The notes under the pieces are model-generated. The model ran no database searches and was not told the origin of the DNA. It saw only the letters and a program-made list of their open reading frames with translations. Below, in pieces: positions 1 to 6,209 of a stretch of 10,628 nucleotides of DNA (the first letter of the stretch is position 1; each line of letters starts with the position of its first letter). This stretch comes from a bacterium (GTDB taxonomy: Bacteria > Ratteibacteria > UBA8468 > B48-G9 > JAFGKM01). Location of the stretch: contig JAKPNC010000266.1 in assembly GCA_029548585.1 (NCBI GenBank), positions 1 to 10,628 of the forward strand. The letters run 5' to 3'. A program made the translations under genes and the position numbers.

Positions 1-1
1 C

Positions 2-610
2 AATGCAAAATTCGAAAAAACGATTGAATACATGAAGAGATGGATAGACCTTTTCAATTCGCTCGGGATAGAAGCAGGGGTGATCCATGCGGGAGGAAAC
101 CTTCTTCAATCGATGGGATGGTCCGCCGAAAAGATCCTGAACCGCAGGGTCGAAGCCCTGAGAAGGATATCTGAATATGCCAGGGGAGGCCCCACATTCA
201 TCTGCCTTGAAAATTGTTCATCTCCGGGAACAAGAACTGCGGAAGACCTCCTCGAAATAATAGACGCATCGGGTTCGGATATCGCCGGGATATGTCTCGA
301 TACCGGGCATGCAAACATAAACGGGGTGGATCCCGCAGGATTTATCGTCAAGGCAGGCAAGCATCTGAAGGCTCTTCACGTGGCTGACAACGCAGGTGTC
401 CGGGACGACCATATTCTTCCTTACTCAAGGGGCACAGTCCGTTGGCCGGAAATACTCCAATCCCTGCGCACTGCCCGGTACAACGGGCTCTTCAACTTTG
501 AAATTCCGGGAGAAAACAATTGCCCGTTTCCAGTCAGGCTGGCAAAAATGGATTACATCAGAAACCTTGCAGGGATTATGGCCGCCGAAGCGGAACCGGA
601 CTTTAATTGA
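2..610 (+). CDS. Sugar phosphate isomerase/epimerase (xylose isomerase-like TIM barrel), 5'-truncated by window edge
   Basis: The reading frame is open from base 2, so this is the C-terminal 202 residues of a longer protein; the ATG at 32 is internal, has no Shine-Dalgarno sequence and lies in an already open frame. The visible part carries the metal-site pattern of the AP-endonuclease-2/xylose-isomerase-like TIM barrel. Numbered from the ATG at 32, these are Glu60 in FICLEN, Asp90 and His93 in LDTGHAN, His116 and Asp119 in LHVADN, His127 in DDHILP, and Glu157 in NFEIPGE. Family members isomerise or epimerise keto sugars or inositol derivatives using a divalent metal. The exact substrate cannot be read from sequence. 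No signal peptide is visible, but the true N-terminus is missing. The gene ends with TGA and converges on the aminotransferase gene 68 bases away, so the two are not co-transcribed. Family call is confident; substrate unknown. Confidence 0.85.
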   Translation, partial: NAKFEKTIEYMKRWIDLFNSLGIEAGVIHAGGNLLQSMGWSAEKILNRRVEALRRISEYARGGPTFICLENCSSPGTRTAEDLLEIIDASGSDIAGICLDTGHANINGVDPAGFIVKAGKHLKALHVADNAGVRDDHILPYSRGTVRWPEILQSLRTARYNGLFNFEIPGENNCPFPVRLAKMDYIRNLAGIMAAEAEPDFN

Positions 611-678
611 ACCATCCTTTCCGCATTTAACACCCAGCCCGAAGCTTCCTCCGGGTAAACGATGTCATGGAGTCCGCC

Positions 679-1998
679 TTAAACCGGATTAACGCTCCTG
701 GCAGAGACTTTCACGGGAGCGATCTTGTCTGCGTTTTCTTTCTCGTATGCCCTCAACTCGTCCACGGCTGAAACAACCTTGTGATAAGCCTCTATGTACT
801 GGTCGAGGACCTTCTCGTAATTAACCTCAAACCTGGGACTCATGGTAAAAGCGTGTTGTCTGAGGTAAAGAGTGTTGGGCAGATCCGGCTTTGCAAACTC
901 GGAAGGTTTCCTGCTGTGGGGACACCTGCCGAGACAGCATTCCTTGTAATATATGCTTCCTTCCTCAAAGAGCGCAGTCTCGTGCAGCCTTCCGTATCCC
1001 GCGCGTCCGCAGCTTACTCCCTCTGCTGCAAGGGCCCTGAGGAAAACTTCTGTGGATACTCCTCCGAGAAGATTGCCGTCAAAATTGCCCCAGTGGTACG
1101 AATAAACCTTCCGGCATCCCTGTAAAACCTTTTGCGGCTTTATGCATGGTATATCGGCAAGCCCTTCATCAAGATACTTTCCATTCTTATCCCTTATGTC
1201 GTTCAGCCTGTCAATCTCTTTAAGTTGTTCCCGCGCCATCGCTATTCCCACGGGATGCGGCCTGTGTTTGAAGCCGAGGCCCATCGAAGCCTTCCTGTTG
1301 CGCGAACCTTCAGGCAGAAGATCAATTTTCTCGACCCTGCCGCACACTATCGCCCTTTCGTAAATATCGGTAATGTTTGTGGTTAAAACTCCGCCTTCCC
1401 CTGCAGGCATAGTCTTGCTTCCCTGGAGGCTGAATCCGCCGGCATCCCCTATTGAACCGACTTTCTGTCCTTTCCAGGTTGCGCCATGGGCGTGCGAACA
1501 ATCTTCCACCACGGCAAGATTATGCTTTTTGGCAATTTTCATTATCCTTTCCATATCGCAGGGGTTGCCCCATACGTGAACCACCATGATTGCGCGGGTG
1601 CGGGAAGTTATCTTCCTCTCCACATCGTCGGGATCTATGCAATGGGTGTCGATATCAACATCGCAAAATACCGGTATTCCCCTTGCGGCAAGTATCGTTG
1701 AAACGCTTGCAACAAAGGTAAAAGACGGAACTATAACCTCGTCTCCGGCCGAAACACCCACGGCAAAAAGGGCCTGGTGAAGAGACGAAGTTCCGCTGTT
1801 TGAAGCAAGCGCATGTTTTACTCCGATAAACTTCGCAAACTCATTCTCGAATTCATCGACGATGGGAGAGGTTGAAATCTCCCCTTTTCTCATGAGCTCA
1901 ACGGCGGCTTCTATGCCCTTTTCACTTACCACGGGATACGATGTTTTAACCTTTTCCGAAATAGCCCTGTTACCTCCGTTAATAGCAAGCTTAGCCAT
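679..1998 (-). CDS. DegT/DnrJ/EryC1/StrS family PLP-dependent aminotransferase
   Basis: A 439-residue fold-type I aminotransferase of the sugar aminotransferase family, which transfers an amino group (usually from Glu or Gln) to keto sugars or keto-cyclitols. The N-terminus MAKLAINGG is typical of the branch that includes AHBA-synthase and scyllo-inosose aminotransferase-like proteins. SGT at 68-70 should hold the PLP phosphate, Asp166 in VVEDCSHAHGA should contact the PLP ring nitrogen, and Lys195 in LQGSK should form the Schiff base, followed by the usual GEGG at 200-203. The length is somewhat above the usual 370-420, with a charged C-terminal tail after about residue 415. A cysteine group (Cys354, Cys355, Cys359, then His361) lies in the C-terminal domain. 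The start is fixed by AGGAGG (2006-2011 on the complement), 7 bases from the ATG. A promoter candidate lies at 2045-2073. Cytoplasmic. The sugar isomerase next door makes a sugar or cyclitol substrate plausible, but this is inference. Confidence 0.93.
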   Translation of the reverse strand: MAKLAINGGNRAISEKVKTSYPVVSEKGIEAAVELMRKGEISTSPIVDEFENEFAKFIGVKHALASNSGTSSLHQALFAVGVSAGDEVIVPSFTFVASVSTILAARGIPVFCDVDIDTHCIDPDDVERKITSRTRAIMVVHVWGNPCDMERIMKIAKKHNLAVVEDCSHAHGATWKGQKVGSIGDAGGFSLQGSKTMPAGEGGVLTTNITDIYERAIVCGRVEKIDLLPEGSRNRKASMGLGFKHRPHPVGIAMAREQLKEIDRLNDIRDKNGKYLDEGLADIPCIKPQKVLQGCRKVYSYHWGNFDGNLLGGVSTEVFLRALAAEGVSCGRAGYGRLHETALFEEGSIYYKECCLGRCPHSRKPSEFAKPDLPNTLYLRQHAFTMSPRFEVNYEKVLDQYIEAYHKVVSAVDELRAYEKENADKIAPVKVSARSVNPV

Positions 1999-2044
1999 TT
2001 GATATCCTCCTGTCAGTTTATTTTATTAAATGCAAAATTACATC

Positions 2045-2073
2045 ATTTTAACACAAGCCTTACCTTAAAGCAA
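2045..2073 (-). promoter_or_regulatory. Sigma70-like promoter candidate for the aminotransferase gene
   Basis: On the minus strand the sequence reads TTGCTT, 17 bases, then TAAAAT. The -10 is preceded by TG plus one base (extended -10). The -35 matches the consensus poorly (3 of 6), the -10 well (5 of 6). It lies about 45 bases upstream of the aminotransferase ATG. Called by eye only. Confidence 0.42.
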
Positions 2074-2159
2074 ATATTTAACGGCTGCCTCAAATTTAGG
2101 CATAAGAAATCCTTTATGACGTATTTCTTTCCTCTACGCAATACGCTTTCCGCCTTTTT

Positions 2160-2224
2160 GTCATTCTGGGGTATCCCTGCCCTGGGTCCCGTATGGGATT
2201 TGAACGGAAGCACTTCAGGATGAC
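2160..2224. repeat. Possible dispersed palindromic element
   Basis: The 65-base stretch begins GTCATTCTG and ends CAGGATGAC; these 9-base ends are inverted complements with one mismatch. Inside are shorter dyads: ATCCC with GGGAT, and TCCC-GTAT-GGGA. Intergenic repeats bounded by GTCATTC and GAATGAC are common in many bacterial genomes, which is why this stretch stands out inside an otherwise empty intergenic region. A single copy in one window cannot prove a repeat family. Confidence 0.3.
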
Positions 2225-2374
2225 CGGCTTCCTGTCAGGCATTGCCATAATCCACTAAAGCATACTTTCGAAACTTCAGCACAGGAGGATCCACCCGCCG
2301 TAACCCTGGTTAAGGAGGAAGCTGCCGTTTTCAGGATATACAGGCATGGCGCCTTTCTTATTTTGTTGAATTTC

Positions 2375-2397
2375 TGTCAAAATACATTTTATTGACA
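2375..2397. promoter_or_regulatory. Inverted repeat overlapping the pseudopilin -35 box
   Basis: TGTCAA (2375-2380) and TTGACA (2392-2397) are perfect inverted repeats separated by 11 A/T-rich bases. The right arm is itself the -35 box of the promoter candidate, so a dimeric regulator bound here would affect RNA polymerase. Six-base arms can arise by chance. Confidence 0.3.
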
Positions 2398-2421
2398 ACT
2401 TCTGTTACACGGGAGTATATT
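2392..2421 (+). promoter_or_regulatory. Sigma70-like promoter for the pseudopilin gene
   Basis: A perfect TTGACA -35 box (2392-2397), an 18-base spacer and a TATATT -10 box (2416-2421) lie about 85 bases upstream of the pseudopilin ATG. This is one of the two best promoter matches in the window. It implies an untranslated leader of roughly 75 bases. Confidence 0.6.
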
Positions 2422-2492
2422 TTATAAGGCAACCTGATCCAATGCTGTCGCAAATTTAACGGGACAGGCTTTAAGGGAAGAATTGCGTGCAT

Positions 2493-2497
2493 GGAGG
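2493..2497 (+). promoter_or_regulatory. Ribosome binding site fixing the pseudopilin start
   Basis: GGAGG lies 7 bases before the ATG at 2505. An upstream in-frame GTG at 2487 would place this site inside the gene and has no ribosome binding site of its own, so ATG 2505 is preferred. Confidence 0.8.
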
Positions 2498-2504
2498 AAT
2501 TATC

Positions 2505-3113
2505 ATGAAACGTCCGGCATCAAAAAACAATGGATTTACCCTCGTGGAACTCCTGGTTGTCATAGCCATTATTTCAATCCTTGCTTCTATAATACTTCCC
2601 GTACTGGGCAGGGCGAGAGAACAGGCAAGAAGAACCGTATGCATAAACAATCTGAAACAGATCGGCTTCTCGGTACAGATGTACGCGCAGAACCACGGAT
2701 GGTCATCCCTGTCCGAAGGCGAGACTACAAACGACTTGTGGAAAAACTCGGTAAAGGTCTCCCTAGGCAACCTCATCCCGGATTATTTGAGTAACCACGT
2801 ATTGGTTTATTGCCCCAGTCAGAAATACTTTCGCCTTACGAACCCTGAACGTGGATTTCATAATTTCGGCAAGGAAGGCGCTGTCGCTTCCAGCAGTTAT
2901 TACGTGAGGGGCGCGGAAGAAAAATCCGATTCAGACAGGAAACCCTCCGCGTGGATCTCGGACGCAGAATTTCCCGAAGAAAGGATAACCAGCCATTCAA
3001 AAGGTATAAATGCCGGTTTCAGAGACGGATCCGCAAGATGGGTAAACGGCGTCTTCAGGAAGTCGGAAGAAACATGGTCGGATTACTGGAAAAAGGTTGA
3101 TGAAAAATCCTGA
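2505..3113 (+). CDS. Type II secretion/type IV prepilin-like protein with C-terminal H-X9-DG motif
   Basis: A 202-residue protein. Its N-terminus has a short basic leader (MKRPASKNNG), then FTLVELLVV and a hydrophobic helix to about residue 30. This is the class III prepilin signal: cleavage by prepilin peptidase after the Gly, N-methylation of the new Phe, and the conserved Glu at +5. The motif ARRTVCINNLKQIG follows the helix, as usual for this group. Near the C-terminus HSKGINAGFRDG matches H-X9-DG exactly, the hallmark of the prepilin-processing-associated H-X9-DG proteins abundant in Lentisphaerae and Planctomycetes. The mature protein should sit in the inner membrane as a pseudopilin-like subunit with a periplasmic head; the biological role of this subfamily is not established. 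It stands alone, with its own promoter (2392-2421) and terminator (3159-3188) and no secretion genes nearby. The start is set by the GGAGG at 2493. Confidence 0.92.
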   Translation: MKRPASKNNGFTLVELLVVIAIISILASIILPVLGRAREQARRTVCINNLKQIGFSVQMYAQNHGWSSLSEGETTNDLWKNSVKVSLGNLIPDYLSNHVLVYCPSQKYFRLTNPERGFHNFGKEGAVASSSYYVRGAEEKSDSDRKPSAWISDAEFPEERITSHSKGINAGFRDGSARWVNGVFRKSEETWSDYWKKVDEKS

Positions 3114-3122
3114 ATTCAGCCT

Positions 3123-3155
3123 TCTGCCTGCATTAATGTTCATCCCGCAGGCAGA
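3123..3155. other. Hairpin downstream of the pseudopilin gene
   Basis: TCTGCCTGC (3123-3131) and GCAGGCAGA (3147-3155) form a perfect 9-base-pair stem with a 15-base loop, beginning 9 bases after the pseudopilin stop codon. No T-run follows on either strand, so alone it is not a classical terminator. It may stabilise the 3' end of the pseudopilin mRNA, or act with the next hairpin between these two convergent genes. Confidence 0.55.
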
Positions 3156-3158
3156 GAC

Positions 3159-3188
3159 CGGCTTCAAGTTTGTAAAGCCGCGCTTTTT
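3159..3188 (+). terminator. Rho-independent terminator candidate after the pseudopilin gene
   Basis: CGGCTT (3159-3164) pairs perfectly with AAGCCG (3175-3180) across a 10-base loop, followed by CGC and five T (3184-3188). The stem is short, but position and T-run fit termination of plus-strand transcription just before the end of the convergent lipoprotein gene. On the minus strand no T-run follows. Confidence 0.55.
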
Positions 3189-4765
3189 CATTTCAATTTG
3201 AAAACAACGTACCCATACGTGTCATTCACTGAAACTTCCACACCTTTCTCACCCACGGTATCACCGGACAAAAACTCCAATGAGGGAGTCTTCTCGATAA
3301 TCCCGATCTTTCTGCCTGCCATCTCCGCCGGCAGCCTGACCAGGTCTCTGTCGATCTTCTTGTGGTAGTCAACGTAAACGACAGTGTCATCTTCCTGCCG
3401 GTTCCAGTAAAAAGATGTCGCGTTCCCCGTCTGAGCGGGGTCAAAGTACTGCCTGTAGCAGACACAGTAAAACTCCGTGCCGGCAGTTATCATCTTTAAC
3501 ATTCCTCCGTTTGCTACAAAAGGATACGTTTTGTTTGATATATACAGGTTAAGAAAATTGTTTGTATTCTTTATCCTCTCTGAAGGGATGCCCATGCCAT
3601 GTATCATAGAGTATCCCATTGCAAACCCTGCCTCCCTCACGTTCTTTTCTCCTTCCTTCCTCCCCAAAAACTGTATGAACCTGTCAGGAGGGTTGTCCGG
3701 ATTCTCAAGATTTCCCTTTTTGACGTTGAAATCCAGGGGAGACGGGAGCCGGAAAGAGTAATCCTGCACGTTTCTGAAATCGTAGTTGATATTATCCTGG
3801 GTAAACGGCAATGTCTTGGGCACATAGGACTCCAATGTTCCGGTTCCTCCATTGTACAGCCTGACTGAGCAGATATAAAGCATCTGCCCCATCCTGAAAT
3901 CCTGCAGGGCCTTCATCCTGTGATATATGGTATTTGACCCGTTTGGGTAGAAACGATAAAGAAGGTTATACCTTATCACCCCGTCAAGATGTTCCGCGTT
4001 GAAACTTCTTTCCACGCCCGGGTGCGAAATGATATCCGCCAGGACTGATCCAGGATTGATTATATCGTACTCTTCAACGATATCGAACCAGTTACAGTAA
4101 ACAGGTTCCCCCTCAATGAGTTTATTCCTTCCGTCCACAAGGTACTCCTGCTTCCTGATCCTGCAGGCCGGATATACCTGAACAGCACGGGTCTTCTCCG
4201 AAAAGCTTATACTCTTGTTAAGCGGGACGCTCTTTAACACAGAGCAATCACGGCTTGCCATCTGAAATGACCATACAGGTCCTGTCGAACTGTTTTCCCC
4301 GAGAAAAAGAAGCTGGTTCTCATCAATAACCCTTATAAGGTAAAACTTTCTGCCTTTATCGTCTTCCCACTCGCTTCCAAGATTCTGAACCGTAAGCCCG
4401 TGTCCTTCGCATTTAACCTGCAAACCGCTTGAAACGCCGTGGTTGGCGCCTATGTAAGTCCCGTTTATGTGGCATGAAGGGACATCGTCCCCTGTCCCGT
4501 GTATGAGCCGGGCTTTTTTCATCATCCCGGAAGAGAGTGGAACATCCTTGTCAATCAGGAAGGTTCCGTTGAAGTTTATCTGCTTGTTTCCCCGGCCAAG
4601 TCCAACGGCCACAACAAGGTCTTCCTTTTCGGAAAAATGAGAACGAACGTAAACCTTTCCGTCTTCCTTGAAAAGAGAGAGTTTTGCTTCGGCACCGGCG
4701 TTGCAACTTGTTATTAAAGAGTCAAGCATAAAAACGGCAACCAAAAGGAAAAAGCTTCTCTTCAT
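3188..4765 (-). CDS. Probable lipoprotein or secreted protein, function unknown
   Basis: A 525-residue protein not recognised as a named family. The N-terminus MKRSFFLLVAVFMLDSLITSC is an export signal. ITSC fits the loose lipobox pattern, with Cys21 as the acylated residue, although Asp15 inside the hydrophobic stretch is unusual; ordinary signal peptidase I cleavage after NAGA is the alternative. The rest has no further membrane segment, is rich in Tyr, Asn, Gly and aromatic residues in short alternating hydrophobic runs, and looks mostly beta-stranded. The final 60 or so residues (from about VVYVDYHKKI to the end at YGYVVFKLK) look like a small beta-sandwich of the kind that closes many carbohydrate-active enzymes, but no catalytic motif was identified. 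The start is set by AGGAGG, 5 bases from the ATG. It follows the opine-dehydrogenase-like gene by 24 bases on the same strand, so the two are probably co-transcribed. Confidence 0.85.
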   Translation of the reverse strand: MKRSFFLLVAVFMLDSLITSCNAGAEAKLSLFKEDGKVYVRSHFSEKEDLVVAVGLGRGNKQINFNGTFLIDKDVPLSSGMMKKARLIHGTGDDVPSCHINGTYIGANHGVSSGLQVKCEGHGLTVQNLGSEWEDDKGRKFYLIRVIDENQLLFLGENSSTGPVWSFQMASRDCSVLKSVPLNKSISFSEKTRAVQVYPACRIRKQEYLVDGRNKLIEGEPVYCNWFDIVEEYDIINPGSVLADIISHPGVERSFNAEHLDGVIRYNLLYRFYPNGSNTIYHRMKALQDFRMGQMLYICSVRLYNGGTGTLESYVPKTLPFTQDNINYDFRNVQDYSFRLPSPLDFNVKKGNLENPDNPPDRFIQFLGRKEGEKNVREAGFAMGYSMIHGMGIPSERIKNTNNFLNLYISNKTYPFVANGGMLKMITAGTEFYCVCYRQYFDPAQTGNATSFYWNRQEDDTVVYVDYHKKIDRDLVRLPAEMAGRKIGIIEKTPSLEFLSGDTVGEKGVEVSVNDTYGYVVFKLK

Positions 4766-4789
4766 TCAAACCTCCTGGTATGAACCCTG

Positions 4790-5905
4790 CTATTTCTTTC
4801 CTGTTTTTATATAGCTGGCAAGCTGTGCCTTTGACATCCCGTCTATGCCGAGAGTCTCAAGGGTCCTTCCGGTCTTCCAGAAATCCTGCCCGCACACGGA
4901 AGAACCTATGTTTATTATCGCATCGATAAGGGGGGTAGGGGCGCCAAACTTCTTTCCCATCATGGACATGGGAACAAGTCCGCACGGGATGTCCTCTGTT
5001 ACATACCTGTCATAAAGGCTGTGAGGACCCGGGAAATTGTCGGCAAGAACCTTCTGGTTATCCATCCCCTCCGGTCCCCTGAAGGATACGCCCATGATAC
5101 TGCTTGTTGTTTCAAAATCCTTCTCCCTGTATTTCAACACTCCGGTTCCCAGCGCCTTCGCAAGTCCTGCAACCTCCATGTATATGTCTTTGATAACCTT
5201 TCCAACCGACGGAGTGATTCCCTCCCTGTAAAGTCCGAACCTGCCCTTTGAATACTCAACCCTGCCTGTATTAAGGAGAACTCCTGCAGGATGTATGACC
5301 GGATTGGGATTATTCAAGGCGACACTCAACACGTCCTTCCCTTTTTTTGCGACAGGGTACAACTGCCGAACAATTTTATACGCAGTCTCTGTCATGGAAG
5401 CCGGCATGGCCGCAACGTAAAAAAATGGAGCGAGAACTGGCAAGTGCACCTTTCCAGGTCCTTTAAGCCTCGTACCGTAAGGCATGGTATTTACTTCGGC
5501 TATGACGGGATTGCAGTTTTTCCCCGATTCCTTCAAAAGCTTCTTAAGCCTCAACGAACCGAAATTCCCTGCCCAGAGAATAACCGTATGCATATTTGAA
5601 AGATGAGGAATAAGTTCTTTGAAGAAGGGCTCATGGGCAAAAGCAGGTATAGTCAGGTTGATAAGTTCAACTCCTTCCAGAGCTTTTCCCATGTCCACCG
5701 TTGCCATGTTGACCCTGGCAGTCTTTTTCCCTTTTATGCCTGTTAATTCTATCTTACGGGTGTCAAGGATAGTCTTGAAAGAATCCCTGAACCTGGCAGG
5801 CTGGTAAAGGTTGACCGAATATCCCTGGAGGGTCAGGTCGGCCGCCATGCAGCTGCCTGCATTGCCTGCCCCGAGAACCGCTATAGGCTTTTCATATTTC
5901 GACAT
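4790..5905 (-). CDS. NAD/NADP octopine/nopaline dehydrogenase family protein
   Basis: A 371-residue two-domain dehydrogenase. The N-terminal Rossmann domain starts at PIAVLGAGNAGSCMAADL (GAGNAG at 12-17), the dinucleotide-binding loop. The C-terminal domain carries family signatures: NNPNPVIHP with His205, the position of the catalytic His of opine dehydrogenases, then RYVTEDIP (300-307) with Asp305, and a GAPTPLIDAII segment. Characterised members reductively couple an amino acid to an alpha-keto acid (octopine, nopaline, carboxyethyl-norvaline) or run the reverse oxidation. Length matches the family (about 360-400). Many environmental homologues have unknown substrates, so no opine is named here. 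No signal peptide; cytoplasmic. The start is supported by AGGAGG, 5 bases from the ATG, and a promoter candidate at 5947-5976. It is the first gene of an operon with the lipoprotein gene, an odd pairing of a cytoplasmic redox enzyme with an exported protein. Confidence 0.9.
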   Translation of the reverse strand: MSKYEKPIAVLGAGNAGSCMAADLTLQGYSVNLYQPARFRDSFKTILDTRKIELTGIKGKKTARVNMATVDMGKALEGVELINLTIPAFAHEPFFKELIPHLSNMHTVILWAGNFGSLRLKKLLKESGKNCNPVIAEVNTMPYGTRLKGPGKVHLPVLAPFFYVAAMPASMTETAYKIVRQLYPVAKKGKDVLSVALNNPNPVIHPAGVLLNTGRVEYSKGRFGLYREGITPSVGKVIKDIYMEVAGLAKALGTGVLKYREKDFETTSSIMGVSFRGPEGMDNQKVLADNFPGPHSLYDRYVTEDIPCGLVPMSMMGKKFGAPTPLIDAIINIGSSVCGQDFWKTGRTLETLGIDGMSKAQLASYIKTGKK

Positions 5906-5946
5906 TCTTTCCTCCTATGTTAAAATTCAATGTTCATTTAAATCAA

Positions 5947-5976
5947 TATTTAACCACCTACCCGGTCCAATGTCAA
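5947..5976 (-). promoter_or_regulatory. Sigma70-like promoter for the opine-dehydrogenase operon
   Basis: On the minus strand the sequence reads TTGACA (perfect -35), an 18-base spacer and TAAATA, about 42 bases upstream of the dehydrogenase ATG. The -35 and spacer are the same as for the pseudopilin promoter. Confidence 0.55.
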
Positions 5977-6001
5977 AAGAAAGGACACTTGTTTTCCGGG
6001 C

Positions 6002-6030
6002 TTGAAATAAAATATCCATTGTGATATCAT
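6002..6030 (+). promoter_or_regulatory. Sigma70-like promoter for the ceramidase-like gene
   Basis: TTGAAA (6002-6007), a 17-base spacer and TATCAT (6025-6030) each match the consensus at 5 of 6 positions. The start codon is about 180 bases downstream, giving an unusually long leader of roughly 170 bases with a GC hairpin and a palindrome in it. Confidence 0.5.
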
Positions 6031-6114
6031 TTTGACTCACTATATACCAAAGGCGCGTGGAACATGGAATTTCTTTCAGCTCCACTAATCCTATTCTGCC
6101 TGGCGATATATTTA

Positions 6115-6135
6115 CCCCGCTAAACCAGTGCGGGG
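6115..6135. other. GC-rich hairpin in the ceramidase-like leader
   Basis: CCCCGC (6115-6120) and GCGGGG (6130-6135) form a perfect six-pair GC stem with a 9-base loop. No T-run follows on either strand, so it is not a clear terminator. If transcription starts near 6037 it forms in the 5' leader of the ceramidase-like mRNA. Confidence 0.45.
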
Positions 6136-6184
6136 ATAAAAATGAGGTTAACAATATCCTTTAAGCAGGAATAATTAAAACCGG

Positions 6185-6196
6185 TATCCCGGGATA
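6185..6196. promoter_or_regulatory. 12-base perfect palindrome before the ceramidase-like ribosome binding site
   Basis: TATCCCGGGATA is a perfect dyad with no spacer, ending one base before the GGAGGA ribosome binding site (6198-6203). As DNA it could be an operator downstream of the promoter. It has no loop, so it is unlikely to be an RNA hairpin. Confidence 0.3.
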
Positions 6197-6209
6197 TGGA
6201 GGAAGAGAA

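Larger units (their letters stand above)
1999..2504. other. 506-base divergent intergenic region, no convincing gene
   Basis: This region separates the aminotransferase (minus) from the pseudopilin (plus). It holds a minus promoter candidate (2045-2073), a palindromic repeat candidate (2160-2224) and a plus promoter candidate (2392-2421). Two Shine-Dalgarno-like AGGAGG/GGAGG strings on + (about 2283 and 2313) are not followed by an ORF of useful length. On the minus strand two tiny ORFs (23 codons starting near 2349 and 42 codons across the palindrome) lack ribosome binding sites and are probably chance. I see no tRNA, small RNA or decayed gene that can be supported. Confidence 0.6.
5906..6209. 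other. 304-base divergent control region
   Basis: This region separates the opine-dehydrogenase-like operon (minus) from the ceramidase-like gene (plus). It contains a minus promoter candidate (5947-5976), a plus promoter candidate (6002-6030), a GC hairpin (6115-6135) and a 12-base perfect palindrome (6185-6196) just upstream of the ceramidase-like ribosome binding site. A 75-codon minus ORF within it has no ribosome binding site and is discounted. Confidence 0.6.

Noticed and set aside
611..678. Terminator between the convergent sugar isomerase and aminotransferase genes
   Set aside because: Only a 4-pair CCCG/CGGG stem without a T-run on either side.
2182..2210. tRNA-like fragment (GGGATTTGAAC resembles a complemented T arm)
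   Set aside because: The flanking bases do not form a T stem, and no anticodon or acceptor arm is found on either strand.
2280..2349. Minus-strand 23-codon ORF ending in GYGGWILLC
   Set aside because: No ribosome binding site, very short, no neighbour or promoter to support it.
2487..2504. Upstream GTG start for the pseudopilin gene
   Set aside because: It would put the GGAGG ribosome binding site inside the gene and lengthen the leader; ATG 2505 has ideal spacing and a normal prepilin leader.
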